Counted from the stretch's first letter, positions 52,444 to 60,988 are shown. The stretch: 64,000 bases of DNA from JANXVV01 sp038230975 (GCA_038230975.1 JBBRMF010000001.1:1-64000); one strand, 5' to 3'. The notes: generated from the sequence alone by a model not told the origin. Numbers and translations are program-made.

Positions 52444-52557
52444 ATGAAAGTGCGTACCAGCGTTAAGCGGATTTGTGAAAACTGCAAGATCGTCCGCCGC
52501 AAAGGCATCGTGCGGGTGATCTGCACGAACACGAAACATAAGCAGAAACAAGGATGA
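52444..52557 (+). CDS. rpmJ: Ribosomal protein L36
   Basis: This 37-residue zinc-ribbon 50S protein reads [20 protein letters not shown] then [17 protein letters not shown]. The zinc ligands are CENC, then C and H in CTNTKH, so this is the Cys-containing form. It is too short for ordinary gene calling. infA, its usual neighbour, is absent. Confidence 0.95.
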   Translation: MKVRTSVKRICENCKIVRRKGIVRVICTNTKHKQKQG

Positions 52558-52561
52558 GATT

Positions 52562-52645
52562 TGGTCAGCGATTATTCGTCCGTTGTATGTTGTCGAAGCA
52601 TTGAAAGTCTTGCTCACAACTGACAACTGGCTACGGACCGCAGAC
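52562..52645 (+). repeat. S10-cluster intercistronic repeat 10 (rpmJ-rpsM)
   Basis: TTGGTCAGCGATTATTCGTC CGTTGT is mirrored by ACAACTGACAACTGGCTACG GACCGC. The left arm is decayed. Confidence 0.75.
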
Positions 52646-52662
52646 ACCCACTTGGAGCCCAT

Positions 52663-53049
52663 ATGCCCCGTATTGCAGGCGTCGACATTCCTTCGGACAA
52701 GCCCATTTGGATCAGCCTCACCTATTTGTATGGTGTCGGCCGGACCAACAGCAAGCAGATTCTAAAAGAAGCGGGAATCGAGCTTCAGCGGCGCGCCAAG
52801 GATCTGAGCGAAGACGAATTGGCCAAGATCATTGGCCTGCTCGACAAGGGATTCCTGGTTGAAGGCGCTTTGCGTCGCAATATCCAACAGAACATTGCCC
52901 GCCTTCGCGACATTCAAAGCTATCGTGGCATGCGTCATCGCCGGGCCCTCCCGGTTCGTGGCCAACGCACGCGAAGCAATGCCCGCACCCGTAAGGGTCC
53001 GCGCAAGACCGTCGCCGGTAAGAAGGGCGTGAAGGAACTCGGTAAGTAA
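52663..53049 (+). CDS. rpsM: Ribosomal protein S13
   Basis: This 128-residue 30S head protein starts [20 protein letters not shown] and ends in the signature [20 protein letters not shown] and [17 protein letters not shown]. Length is normal. Confidence 0.97.
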   Translation: MPRIAGVDIPSDKPIWISLTYLYGVGRTNSKQILKEAGIELQRRAKDLSEDELAKIIGLLDKGFLVEGALRRNIQQNIARLRDIQSYRGMRHRRALPVRGQRTRSNARTRKGPRKTVAGKKGVKELGK

Positions 53050-53057
53050 ACTGAAGA

Positions 53058-53078
53058 TGACAAGGTGTTACCTTGTCA
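53058..53078 (+). terminator. Hairpin between rpsM and rpsK
   Basis: TGACAAGG pairs with CCTTGTCA around TGTTA, then ATATTTT follows. It resembles an intrinsic terminator and could lower expression of downstream genes, but the genes are surely co-expressed, so read-through must occur. Confidence 0.5.
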
Positions 53079-53136
53079 ATATTTTCCGCGGGGACGGCCG
53101 TAAGACCGAACGATCCGCGGGTTAAAGGAAACGATC

Positions 53137-53544
53137 ATGGCAGAACAAGGTAAGGCCTCTGGTGCAAAATCCGGGGCAAAAAAGAAGGTTCGCAAGGGTG
53201 TTACCCGTGGTGTCGCACATATCAAAGCGACATTTAACAACACGATGGTCACCATCACCGATCCAAACGGTGAAACGATCTCCTGGGCTTCGGCCGGCAC
53301 GGTCGGGTTCAAGGGTGCTCGTAAGAGTACACCGTTCGCCGCAGGTCGCGCCGCCGAAAAGGCTGGAGCGGAAGCCCGCAAGCACGGAATGGTCGAAATC
53401 GAAGTCAAGGTCAAAGGTCCAGGTGCCGGCCGCGAGCAGGCGATTCTGAATCTTCAGAACGCCGGTTTGAAGGTCACCGGGATCGAAGACGTGACTCCGC
53501 TTCCTCATAACGGTTGCCGTCCTCCTAAAAAGCGACGGGTATAA
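53137..53544 (+). CDS. rpsK: Ribosomal protein S11
   Basis: This 135-residue 30S platform protein contains [40 protein letters not shown] and [17 protein letters not shown] at the end. Length is normal. rpsD, usual between rpsK and rpoA, is missing. Confidence 0.97.
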   Translation: MAEQGKASGAKSGAKKKVRKGVTRGVAHIKATFNNTMVTITDPNGETISWASAGTVGFKGARKSTPFAAGRAAEKAGAEARKHGMVEIEVKVKGPGAGREQAILNLQNAGLKVTGIEDVTPLPHNGCRPPKKRRV

Positions 53545-53550
53545 TATTTG

Positions 53551-53621
53551 GTCAGTTGTCATTGGTCCGTTGTGAAGAAAAGCACAATGGGGCATGTAAC
53601 AACTGACGACTGACAACTGAC
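53551..53621 (+). repeat. S10-cluster intercistronic repeat 11 (rpsK-rpoA)
   Basis: GTCAGTTGTCATTGGTCCGT TGT is mirrored by ACAACTGACGACTGACAACT GACT around about 25 bases. Confidence 0.88.
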
Positions 53622-53662
53622 TCATTAACAAATTGCCTCCCGACGAGACGGAAGTACAGATG

Positions 53663-53680
53663 GCCCCCACTGGTGGGGGC
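53663..53680 (+). promoter_or_regulatory. Hairpin in the rpoA leader
   Basis: GCCCCCAC pairs with GTGGGGGC around TG, 40 bases before the rpoA ATG. AAAGGAG stands just before that ATG. Confidence 0.6.
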
Positions 53681-53719
53681 GGGAACTTTTCGTAATTCGG
53701 TCTGGCAAAGGAGATTATT

Positions 53720-54814
53720 ATGCGAGTTCGATGGCGCGGTTTAGAACTGCCGTCGCGGGTGATCCGCGATTTGCAGCTTTCAACAGACAATTATGGCCGG
53801 TTTACCGCTGAACCCTTTGAGCGCGGGTTTGGTACGACCGTTGGCAACAGCCTTCGTCGTATTCTTCTCAGCAGCCTTGAAGGCGCAGCTGTCACTCACA
53901 TCAAGCTCAAGGGTGCCGAACATGAGTTCAGCAGCCTGCAAGGTGTGATGGAAGACGTGACGGATATCATCCTGAACGTAAAGAGCCTTGTGGTGAAGCT
54001 TGATTCGGATGATACGAAAGAGGTTCGTGTCGTTGCTCGTAAAGCGGGTCCAGTTACTGCCGGGATGATCGAATCCGACCCCTCGGTCACGATCGTCAAC
54101 AAAGACCACGTGATTGCGACATTGACTGAAGATGTTACCTTTGACATGACGTTGACGATTGGTAAAGGTCGAGGTTACGTCACCGCATCCGAAAATATTG
54201 AAGACCAGGAAGAGCAGGAAGTCGGACGGATTGCCGTCGATAGCCTGTATTCACCGGTGTCGCGTGTTCGATACGCCACCGAAGATGCCCGCGTGGGTCA
54301 GAAGACTGACTACGATCGGTTGATCCTGGAAATTTGGACCAATGGCACGCTGACGCCTGAAATGGCGCTTGTTGAGGCGAGCAAAATTCTCCGCAAACAC
54401 CTCAATCCTTTCGTCCAGTATTTTGAGCTGGGCAGCGATGTGGTTTCGGATGACGCCATCGCCGCCATGCGAGATGCGCATAAGGCACAGATGGATCCAG
54501 AGCTTGAACAGAAGCTCAATCAGACCGTCCAGGAATTGGATTTGTCGGTTCGTGCGAATAATTGCCTCGAGTCCGCCAAGATTGGTCTGGTTCGCGATTT
54601 GGTGAAAAAGACTGATGCCGAGCTTCTGAAGGTCCGCAGCTTCGGAAAAACCAGCTTGCGGGAAGTGAAGCGTAAACTGGCGGATATGGGATTGAGCCTT
54701 GGCATGGATCTGGACAACGTTCCATCGGCGGCAGCCATCATGCTTGATGAAGACGATGATGAAGGTGATGAGACGAGTGATGAAGGTGCAGAGGCTGCCG
54801 GAAGCGCAGAGTAA
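53720..54814 (+). CDS. rpoA: RNA polymerase alpha subunit
   Basis: This 364-residue protein dimerises to assemble RNA polymerase. The N-terminal domain shows FERGFGTTVGNSLRRILLSS and LEGAAVTHIKL. The C-terminal domain shows LDLSVRANNCLESAKIGLVR and LLKVRSFGKTSLREVKRKL. A very acidic 25-residue tail (DEDDDEGDETSDEGAEAAGS) extends past the usual end. Length is otherwise normal. Confidence 0.98.
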   Translation: MRVRWRGLELPSRVIRDLQLSTDNYGRFTAEPFERGFGTTVGNSLRRILLSSLEGAAVTHIKLKGAEHEFSSLQGVMEDVTDIILNVKSLVVKLDSDDTKEVRVVARKAGPVTAGMIESDPSVTIVNKDHVIATLTEDVTFDMTLTIGKGRGYVTASENIEDQEEQEVGRIAVDSLYSPVSRVRYATEDARVGQKTDYDRLILEIWTNGTLTPEMALVEASKILRKHLNPFVQYFELGSDVVSDDAIAAMRDAHKAQMDPELEQKLNQTVQELDLSVRANNCLESAKIGLVRDLVKKTDAELLKVRSFGKTSLREVKRKLADMGLSLGMDLDNVPSAAAIMLDEDDDEGDETSDEGAEAAGSAE

Positions 54815-54904
54815 GAACTGAGAAGTCACTAGTTGCTGGTTACTAGTTGCTTGTAATTCGGAAATAGATAGACAACTAGCAGCAAGCAACTGAGAACTAG
54901 CAAC
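54815..54904 (+). repeat. S10-cluster intercistronic repeat 12 (rpoA-rplQ), variant vocabulary
   Basis: ACTAGTTGCTGGTTACTAGT TGCTTGT is mirrored by ACAACTAGCAGCAAGCAACT GAGAACTAGC. The layout equals the other gaps but the word is CTAGTTGC instead of GTCAGTTG. Confidence 0.85.
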
Positions 54905-54915
54905 GAGGATCCACG

Positions 54916-55479
54916 ATGTCGAGTCACAGATTATTCGGTCGGCAACTAAGCCGCGACAGCGAACACCGCATGGCGATGCGTCGCAACTTGGTTCAGAGCC
55001 TGTTCGAGCACGGCAAAGTCCGCACGACCTTGCCGAAGGCATTGGAAGTGAAGGCGATGGCTGAAAAGCTAATCACCTTGGCTCGCATCGGGAAGCTCAA
55101 TGAGCGCCGTCGGGTGATTCAGATTCTTCAAGATCGCCGTCTAGTTGACGACAATCAAGATCTGATTGAAGAAGGCCCGACGCGGACAGTGGTCCAAAAG
55201 CTCTTCAATGAAATTGGACCGGCTTTTGTGGATCGGCAGGGTGGTTACACCCGGATCATCAAGACTTCCGAACACCGCATTGGCGATGGCGGCAACATCG
55301 TATCGCTGCAATTGCTGACCGTGGATGCCACTCCGAAGGGTACCGCTCGTCGGAGTGCTGGCCTGCGTCGGAAGCGTAATGAGAAAAAGCATCAATTTGC
55401 GATCAAGGTGCTGAAGCGCGTTAAAGATAGTGCAAAGCCTGCGGAGCCGACCAAGACGACTGAAAGTGCTCCGGAATAG
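54916..55479 (+). CDS. rplQ: Ribosomal protein L17 with C-terminal extension
   Basis: This 187-residue 50S protein is against about 120. The core shows RLFGRQLSRDSEHRMAMRRN, LVQSLFEHGKVRTTLPKALE and GGYTRIIKTSEHRIGDGG. The last 40-50 residues are Lys/Arg- and then Pro/Glu-rich (AKPAEPTKTTESAPE). It is the last gene before a strong terminator. Confidence 0.95.
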   Translation: MSSHRLFGRQLSRDSEHRMAMRRNLVQSLFEHGKVRTTLPKALEVKAMAEKLITLARIGKLNERRRVIQILQDRRLVDDNQDLIEEGPTRTVVQKLFNEIGPAFVDRQGGYTRIIKTSEHRIGDGGNIVSLQLLTVDATPKGTARRSAGLRRKRNEKKHQFAIKVLKRVKDSAKPAEPTKTTESAPE

Positions 55480-55515
55480 CGTTTTGTCTGAAATACAATG
55501 TTAAGTCAGTTCAAG

Positions 55516-55550
55516 AGCGGGTCGACTAACTTAGTCGACCCGCTTTAATT
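55516..55550 (+). terminator. Terminator of the ribosomal cluster
   Basis: AGCGGGTCGACTAA pairs perfectly with TTAGTCGACCCGCT around a single C, followed by TTAATT. It ends 37 bases after rplQ. The remaining 55551-55875 (about 325 bases) shows no gene and no clear repeat. Confidence 0.85.
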
Positions 55551-55875
55551 GCAATTTGTTAAGAATTGAATTAGTTGCGTAATCGGTGGCCTTTCGTATA
55601 CCATGGGAGGGGCTATAGATGGAATTGAATACCGTCCGTGCGTAACCCGATGGCGTGGCCGTTTCGCATGTGAACCATTTTATTCCAAACGTTTTATATT
55701 GCCCTCAACTTTTCTGCGGTTCAAGCGTCTCTAGGTTGAAAGAGATTACGTTCGAATGACGACTACAGCATTCGATACGACTGTTTTGCGGGCCTATATT
55801 TGAATGCTTGCCATAGGGTTCAGGCTGTGGCAAAACATTGGCCGGTGCCTTTTAACACGAATAGAACGCGAATTT

Positions 55876-57429
55876 ATGTTCGATGCCTCGATTCTACTAG
55901 TCTTTTCCTACGTTGCGGTTTTGCTGTTGATTGCCGCATACGGTTTCCATCGGTACGTTCTGCTTTATCTGTACATTAAGCATAAGCACCATACCTATCA
56001 GGTGCGCGGGCAGTTCATTCAGCTGCCGCGGATCACCGTGCAGTTGCCGATGTACAATGAAGGGGCCGTTGTTGAACGGATCATTAAGGCGACCTGCCTC
56101 ATCGATTACCCTCGCGACAAGTTTGAGATCCAGGTTCTTGACGACAGTACGGATAACTCGGCCGACATGGCCCGTGCCGTCTGTGATGAATGGGCCGCCA
56201 AGGGTTTTAATATTCATTTTGTTCATCGCACGAATCGCGTCGGTTACAAAGCCGGTGCGCTGGAAGAGGGATTGAAGCAGGCGACGGGGGAGTTCATCGC
56301 GATCTTCGACGCGGACTTTATTCCGCCGACCGATATCCTCCGAAATGTGGTCGATTATTTCGTGGATGACAAAGTTGGCATGGTGCAGGTCCGATGGGAC
56401 CATCTCAATCGCGATGCGTCGCTGTTGACCAAGAGCCAGGCGATTTTTCTGGATGGGCACTTTGTCATCGAACACACGGCCCGTAATCGCAGCGGCCGCT
56501 TCATGCACTTTAACGGCACCGCCGGTGTGTGGCGGCGTTCAACCATCGCCGATGCAGGTGGATGGGAACATGACACGCTCACAGAAGATCTGGATTTAAG
56601 CTATCGCGCGCAGATGAAAGGTTGGCAGTTCGTCTACCTTCCCCAATTCTGTGCCCCCGCTGAGTTGCCACCGGAAATGATCGCCTTTAAGCAGCAGGCC
56701 CATCGGTGGACCAAGGGAAGCTTTCAAACCTGTATGAAGCTGCTTCCCAAGGTACTCCGCAGCAAGCATCTTTCGAGACGGATCAAATCTGAAGCATTCT
56801 TCCATCTGACCAACACCATGGTTTATCCGCTCATGGTGCTTTTGACGCTGTTGATGTGGCCGACATTTTTCTATGTCTTTTCTCCGTTCCACAATGCTCG
56901 CGTGAGCCGCTGGGTATTTAGCGCTACCTTGTTTGTGCTCGCCACTTGTTCGACCAGCACCTTCTTCGTGTTCGGGCAGCGTGAGCTGTTCGGTAGGCGC
57001 GCGGGTTGGAAAACGTTGCTTTATTTGCCCGTGCTGATGGGGCTTGGTGTCGGAATCAGCCTCAACAACTGCAAAGCGGTATTCGAGGCGATCTGGAGCC
57101 ATATTCGCCGTAAACCCAGTGAATTTGTCCGCACCCCCAAGTATGGGCATACCGGTGGGAAATCAACGACCAAGTTCCAGGCAGCCAGCGTGTTCACCGT
57201 GAAGCGTTTGACAATGCCATTGATTGAGATCGCCTTCGGCGTCTACATGTCGGCGTGTATCGTCATCAGTTTGGTGAAGGAATTTGGTCGCGGTAGCATT
57301 CCGTTTCTGTGTGTCTTCGCCGGTGGATATTTCTATGTGGGGTTCGGTTCGTTGTACGCGTTGTACAGGATGAATCAGGAAGCCCAGGAAGAAATCGCAG
57401 CTGCTTTGATCGAACCAGCTTCCACCTGA
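55876..57429 (+). CDS. Processive glycosyltransferase (CESA/CSLA-like)
   Basis: This 517-residue membrane enzyme of GT family 2 has one N-terminal helix, then the GT domain with D89-D90, DAD (145-147), TED (236-238) and QxxRW (Q274...R277-W278: QQAHRWTKG). Four or so C-terminal helices follow. It resembles cellulose-synthase-like and glucomannan synthases, so it probably makes and exports a beta-linked polysaccharide. No PilZ domain or bcs neighbour is present. ATG 55876 has no clear ribosome site; the 24-codon longer frame is less protein-like. Confidence 0.88.
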   Translation: MFDASILLVFSYVAVLLLIAAYGFHRYVLLYLYIKHKHHTYQVRGQFIQLPRITVQLPMYNEGAVVERIIKATCLIDYPRDKFEIQVLDDSTDNSADMARAVCDEWAAKGFNIHFVHRTNRVGYKAGALEEGLKQATGEFIAIFDADFIPPTDILRNVVDYFVDDKVGMVQVRWDHLNRDASLLTKSQAIFLDGHFVIEHTARNRSGRFMHFNGTAGVWRRSTIADAGGWEHDTLTEDLDLSYRAQMKGWQFVYLPQFCAPAELPPEMIAFKQQAHRWTKGSFQTCMKLLPKVLRSKHLSRRIKSEAFFHLTNTMVYPLMVLLTLLMWPTFFYVFSPFHNARVSRWVFSATLFVLATCSTSTFFVFGQRELFGRRAGWKTLLYLPVLMGLGVGISLNNCKAVFEAIWSHIRRKPSEFVRTPKYGHTGGKSTTKFQAASVFTVKRLTMPLIEIAFGVYMSACIVISLVKEFGRGSIPFLCVFAGGYFYVGFGSLYALYRMNQEAQEEIAAALIEPAST

Positions 57430-57472
57430 TCTGCCGCTTGCGGCTTAGTCATTATTCCCGCAAAATCCCGGT

Positions 57473-57955
57473 ATGTCGTTCATCGAACTACCGCACACGC
57501 ACGGATGCCTCGTCTGCGGCCAAGGCAATCCACACGGCCTTCATCTCCATCTTTTCGTAGACCCGGACGCCTCCGTCGTGCGGGTTGAGTTTGCGACTCA
57601 GCCGGAACATATCGGCTTTCAGAATATCATTCACGGCGGAGTGCTAGCCACGGTCATTGATGAAGCAATGGTGTGGGCGGCAACCTGGGCCGGCAAACGC
57701 TTTTGCGTCTGCGGTGAGTTATCCGTGCGCTTTCGTCACAGTGCGGCCGTGGGCGATCATCTCACGGTGATTGCCAGGGTCGAATCGAAAAGGGCAAGGC
57801 TTATCCAAACGACATGCGAAGTCAGGAGTGCCAACGGGTTGTTGGCAGAGGCGACCGGCAAATACGTACCGTTGCCGATCGAACGGCACTCCGCATTTGT
57901 CGCCACGTTGATTGATGAACCTTCGACGAAACAGGCGGCCAAAGTATTCCATTAG
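57473..57955 (+). CDS. Hotdog-fold thioesterase, PaaI/YigI-like
   Basis: This 160-residue protein has the hotdog helix NIIHGGVLATVIDEAMVWAA, with the HGG oxyanion region and catalytic Asp/Glu (IDEA), and an N-terminal HGCLVCGQGNPHG. The CxxCGxxNPxG start is typical of a thioesterase subfamily whose acyl-CoA substrate is unknown. It lies 44 bases after the glycosyltransferase. Confidence 0.85.
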   Translation: MSFIELPHTHGCLVCGQGNPHGLHLHLFVDPDASVVRVEFATQPEHIGFQNIIHGGVLATVIDEAMVWAATWAGKRFCVCGELSVRFRHSAAVGDHLTVIARVESKRARLIQTTCEVRSANGLLAEATGKYVPLPIERHSAFVATLIDEPSTKQAAKVFH

Positions 57956-57992
57956 AACCAGATGTTACTTCAATGACCTTACGGGAGATTTA

Positions 57993-59372
57993 ATGCTTGA
58001 TGCAGTCCTTCAGACGATCGATGCCCGACGCGGCGAGGCACTTAGAGGGCTTTGCGATCTCCTGCGTATGCCGAGCATCAGCACAAAACCGGAACACGCA
58101 CCTGATATGCATCGCTGTGCCGAATGGCTGGCCAGGCAGCTTGAAGCCTGCGGCTTGAAAGCCGAGGTGACACCGACCCGAGGCCATCCTGTGGTCCTGG
58201 CGAAAAACAGTCATCAACCCGGCCGGCCAACTGTGTTGATCTACGGGCATTACGACGTTCAACCGCCCGAACCGCTGGATCTCTGGAAGACACCGCCTTT
58301 CGAGCCGACGGTCCGAAAAAATGAAGCTGGTGTTGATGCGATTTACGCTCGCGGCGCTGTCGATGACAAAGGGCAGGTGTGGTGCCACGTCGAGGCAATA
58401 CGCGCCTGGCAGGAGCAGGGTGGTTTACCGATCAACGTCACTTTGCTGATCGAAGGAGAGGAGGAGATTGGCAGCAAGCATCTCCATGAATTCATTAAAG
58501 GACACAAGGCGGAATTGAAGGCGGATATCGCCGTCGTCAGTGACACTGGCCAGTTTGCCAGGGGCTGGCCCGCGATCACGTATGGTTTGCGCGGATTGGT
58601 TTATATGGAAGTGTTTATCACCGCCGCCGATCACGATCTGCACAGTGGCATGTTCGGTGGCGCAGTGCCGAATCCCGCCAATGTTCTTTGTGAATTACTG
58701 GCAACGCTTCACGACAAAAACGGTCGTGTGAATCTGCCTGGTTTTTATGACGATGTGGCCGATCTAACGCCGCGCGAGCGCCAGGAATTTGCGCGCCTTC
58801 CCTTCGACGAAACCGAATTCAAGAAGGAATTAAAACTGACAGAGCTTTATGGGGAGGCGGGTTTCACGACTTTGGAACGGCGTTGGGCCCGGCCGACTTG
58901 CGACATCAACGGACTGACCAGCGGCTATCAGGGCCATGGCGCCAAAACGGTGATCGCCTCCAAGGCATCGGCAAAAGTATCGATGCGACTCGTGCCCAAC
59001 CAGGATCCAAAAAAGATTGAGGCCGCTTTTATCCAGGCACTCACGGAGCGTTGCCCGAAGGGTGTGACGATCGAATTCGAAAGTCACGGGGGTTCACCGG
59101 CCCTGCTGGTTCCGATCGAGGGCCGGCCTATGGAATTAGCCGCCAACGCCATCGAACGCGGATTCGGAAAAAAGTCGGTCTTCATTCGAGAAGGGGGGAG
59201 CATTCCGATTCTTGGCCTTATCAAAGAGGAACTCGGGATCGATACGTTGCTGATCGGTTTTGGCCTTTCAGACGACCGTGCGCATTCGCCGAATGAGAAA
59301 TTTGATCTTGATGCATTCTATGCCGGAACGCGAACGGCTGCGGCACTGTACGAAGAACTCGGCCGCCTGTGA
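57993..59372 (+). CDS. M20 family dipeptidase
   Basis: This 459-residue co-catalytic zinc peptidase has YGHYDVQP (H86, D88), GAVDDKGQV (the bridging Asp at 124), EGEEEIGS (Glu 157-158) and a late His region. The VQPPEPLDLWKTPPFEPTVR and HSGMFGG segments are those of the carnosinase/CNDP-like M20 branch, which cleaves dipeptides. ATG 57993 follows GGGAGATTTA; the longer frame overlaps the thioesterase. Confidence 0.9.
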   Translation: MLDAVLQTIDARRGEALRGLCDLLRMPSISTKPEHAPDMHRCAEWLARQLEACGLKAEVTPTRGHPVVLAKNSHQPGRPTVLIYGHYDVQPPEPLDLWKTPPFEPTVRKNEAGVDAIYARGAVDDKGQVWCHVEAIRAWQEQGGLPINVTLLIEGEEEIGSKHLHEFIKGHKAELKADIAVVSDTGQFARGWPAITYGLRGLVYMEVFITAADHDLHSGMFGGAVPNPANVLCELLATLHDKNGRVNLPGFYDDVADLTPRERQEFARLPFDETEFKKELKLTELYGEAGFTTLERRWARPTCDINGLTSGYQGHGAKTVIASKASAKVSMRLVPNQDPKKIEAAFIQALTERCPKGVTIEFESHGGSPALLVPIEGRPMELAANAIERGFGKKSVFIREGGSIPILGLIKEELGIDTLLIGFGLSDDRAHSPNEKFDLDAFYAGTRTAAALYEELGRL

Positions 59373-59380
59373 CGCGTTGT

Positions 59381-59543
59381 AGGTTCCGCTGTGCGGAACA
59401 GCTTTTCGTGGCTAACGATTCCCGTTCCGCGCAGAGCTTGAGAATTTTTCGGTGGCGTGGGCGTCTCGCCCGCGTTTCCTTCAGAAAAAAGCACGGGCGA
59501 GACGCCCATGCCACCATTTTATCTCAAGCTCACAGCGGAACCT
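59381..59543. repeat. Palindromic repeat family H with family A nested inside
   Basis: AGGTTCCGCTGTG at 59381 pairs exactly with CACAGCGGAACCT at 59531, and AGCTTGAGA at 59435 pairs with TCTCAAGCT at 59522. A complete family A element lies between. The left side also folds on itself (GTTCCGCTGTGCGGAAC). Like 26441-26678, this is one element inside another. Confidence 0.85.
59451..59515. repeat. Palindromic repeat, family A copy 4
   Basis: GGTGGCGTGGGCGTCTCGCC CGC mirrored by GCACGGGCGAGACGCCCATG CCACC. It is nested in family H and lies between convergent genes. Confidence 0.92.
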
Positions 59544-59556
59544 GCATTGAGTCAGA

Positions 59557-60300
59557 TCATTTTTGGGGAGAGTGTTGAGCGGCGGCGACGCTCGCCAGGA
59601 GAATCTTTTTTGGGTTTTCCTTTGTGAGCCGGTCGACGGTTTCATTCCCCACGAGTTCGATCGCTCGTTTTAATCCGTTCAGGCGCAGATCCAGTGTACG
59701 GATATTGTGCAGATCGCTGCCGAGCATGAAGTACCGATTTTCGGTGAGATAAAGCTCGACCGTCGTGCGCGTGTCAGAACCCGGAGGGTCGCTGAGGCAT
59801 TGCAGGTTGCCCTGCATCAGCACGCCTAACTCATCGAAGTAATCGGCCAAATCCGGATCATTTTGCACCGCGCGCATTCGCTCCGGATGGGCAAGAATCA
59901 CCTTCATTCCGAGCGACTGAAGCCACTTTATTTCCGGTTCAAAAAAATCAGGCAGGACGTCGGCCCACAGGTCAATGAGCGCATACTTTCGAGCCATTCC
60001 GTAGGACACGATCTCTTCAGGTTCATTCTCGCTGAGTCCCGGGCGCAAGTTTATTTCACCGCCGGGATGCAGGCGAAGTGGGATACCGGCTGAGTCGAGC
60101 GCGGTTTGCAAACTGCGCGTCCACTGCGGGACGGTCATCGCATTCGTCTTAAGATTTGGCCAATAGTGCGGCGTGCAGAAGCTGTCGGTATATCCGGCAG
60201 CGACCATTTGCCGCGCGCAATCCAGAGATTCGGCGAGACTGGCGCACCCATCGTCAACGGATGGCAGTAAATGGGAGTGAACATCAATTCGGCCCGTCAT
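59557..60300 (-). CDS. CpsB/YwqE-type protein-tyrosine phosphatase (PHP family)
   Basis: This 247-residue enzyme has the metal-binding signature DVHSHLLPSVDDG at residues 6-18, CTPHYWP, VILAHPER, and GSDLH at the end, all of the PHP fold used by capsule-regulating tyrosine phosphatases such as CpsB and YwqE. It probably removes phosphate from a BY-kinase that controls polysaccharide export. No BY-kinase gene is in the window. It follows the methyltransferase gene by 24 bases on the minus strand. Confidence 0.88.
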   Translation of the reverse strand: MTGRIDVHSHLLPSVDDGCASLAESLDCARQMVAAGYTDSFCTPHYWPNLKTNAMTVPQWTRSLQTALDSAGIPLRLHPGGEINLRPGLSENEPEEIVSYGMARKYALIDLWADVLPDFFEPEIKWLQSLGMKVILAHPERMRAVQNDPDLADYFDELGVLMQGNLQCLSDPPGSDTRTTVELYLTENRYFMLGSDLHNIRTLDLRLNGLKRAIELVGNETVDRLTKENPKKILLASVAAAQHSPQK

Positions 60301-60324
60301 CAGAATCCTACTCTCTCCTCGTTC

Positions 60325-60966
60325 TCAGTGTTCGATTTTACGAATCCGCACGGTACAGTCACCCTCGAGATAGTCGTCAGACATTTCGACATCACCGCCG
60401 AGTTCTTCGGCGAATTTGCGTACGACCGACGGCCTGTGCCAATGAAGGTAGTCGGTCCCGGCCAGGTACGGCGAGGACAGAAAGTTAAACGCAACTTCCT
60501 TCACTGCCGCTGCGTGAGCGGTTCGCACGGTGGCGTAGAATACGTGCGATTCAAGCATGTTCAGTGATCCGCTGAAAACGATGATGTCAGCCCCCGTAAA
60601 AAGTCGAGCGGGCTCGGCGACAAAATCGGCTTGTACGATCAGGCTATTGGATCGTTTTTTTTCCCTGGCGGTATTGGCCAGCGTGTCCATCGCTTCCAAC
60701 CCGGTGTAATGATCGGGCTCAATTCCGCGGCTGATCAGGAAATCAAGCAGATCCGCGCGCCCGCAGCCAACATCCAAGATCGAGTTTCCATGAAAGTGGC
60801 AAAACCCGGTCATCACCTTAAACCGCGCGGCCTGCGATTTTAGGCTGTCCCAGAGCAGCGATCTAAAACCACCGCCATGCTTGCGTATCGCCGCGTGGTA
60901 GGGTGCCAGATATTCGGGATGTTCGACAATATTCACGTGTTCGATTGTAGGCATCCGTGCTGCCAT
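60325..60966 (-). CDS. SAM-dependent methyltransferase
   Basis: This 213-residue class I methyltransferase has motif I ILDVGCGRADLLDFL and an acidic second strand (GLEAMD). The substrate is unknown. The ATG at 60966 (MAARMPTIEH) has TATCAT six bases upstream, a leaderless layout; ATG 60954 (MPTIEHVN) is another possibility. It is divergent from the FMN-binding protein gene and is probably co-transcribed with the CpsB-type gene. Confidence 0.82.
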   Translation of the reverse strand: MAARMPTIEHVNIVEHPEYLAPYHAAIRKHGGGFRSLLWDSLKSQAARFKVMTGFCHFHGNSILDVGCGRADLLDFLISRGIEPDHYTGLEAMDTLANTAREKKRSNSLIVQADFVAEPARLFTGADIIVFSGSLNMLESHVFYATVRTAHAAAVKEVAFNFLSSPYLAGTDYLHWHRPSVVRKFAEELGGDVEMSDDYLEGDCTVRIRKIEH

Positions 60967-60972
60967 CGCCAG

Positions 60973-60982
60973 ATGATATAAT
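60973..60982. promoter_or_regulatory. Two overlapping divergent -10 boxes
   Basis: On the plus strand TATAAT (60977-60982) ends six bases before the ATG at 60989. On the minus strand TATCAT (60978-60973) ends six bases before the ATG at 60966. The boxes share two bases, so the two promoters should exclude each other. No good -35 is seen on either side. Confidence 0.5.
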
Positions 60983-60988
60983 GAAAGC

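Noticed and set aside
40118..54147. Many long antisense frames across the ribosomal cluster
   Set aside because: They mirror codon bias of the real genes, overlap them completely and lack ribosome sites.
39924..54904. CRISPR-like array
   Set aside because: The repeats are at irregular distances, each gap holds an inverted pair, and coding genes lie between them. No cas gene is present.
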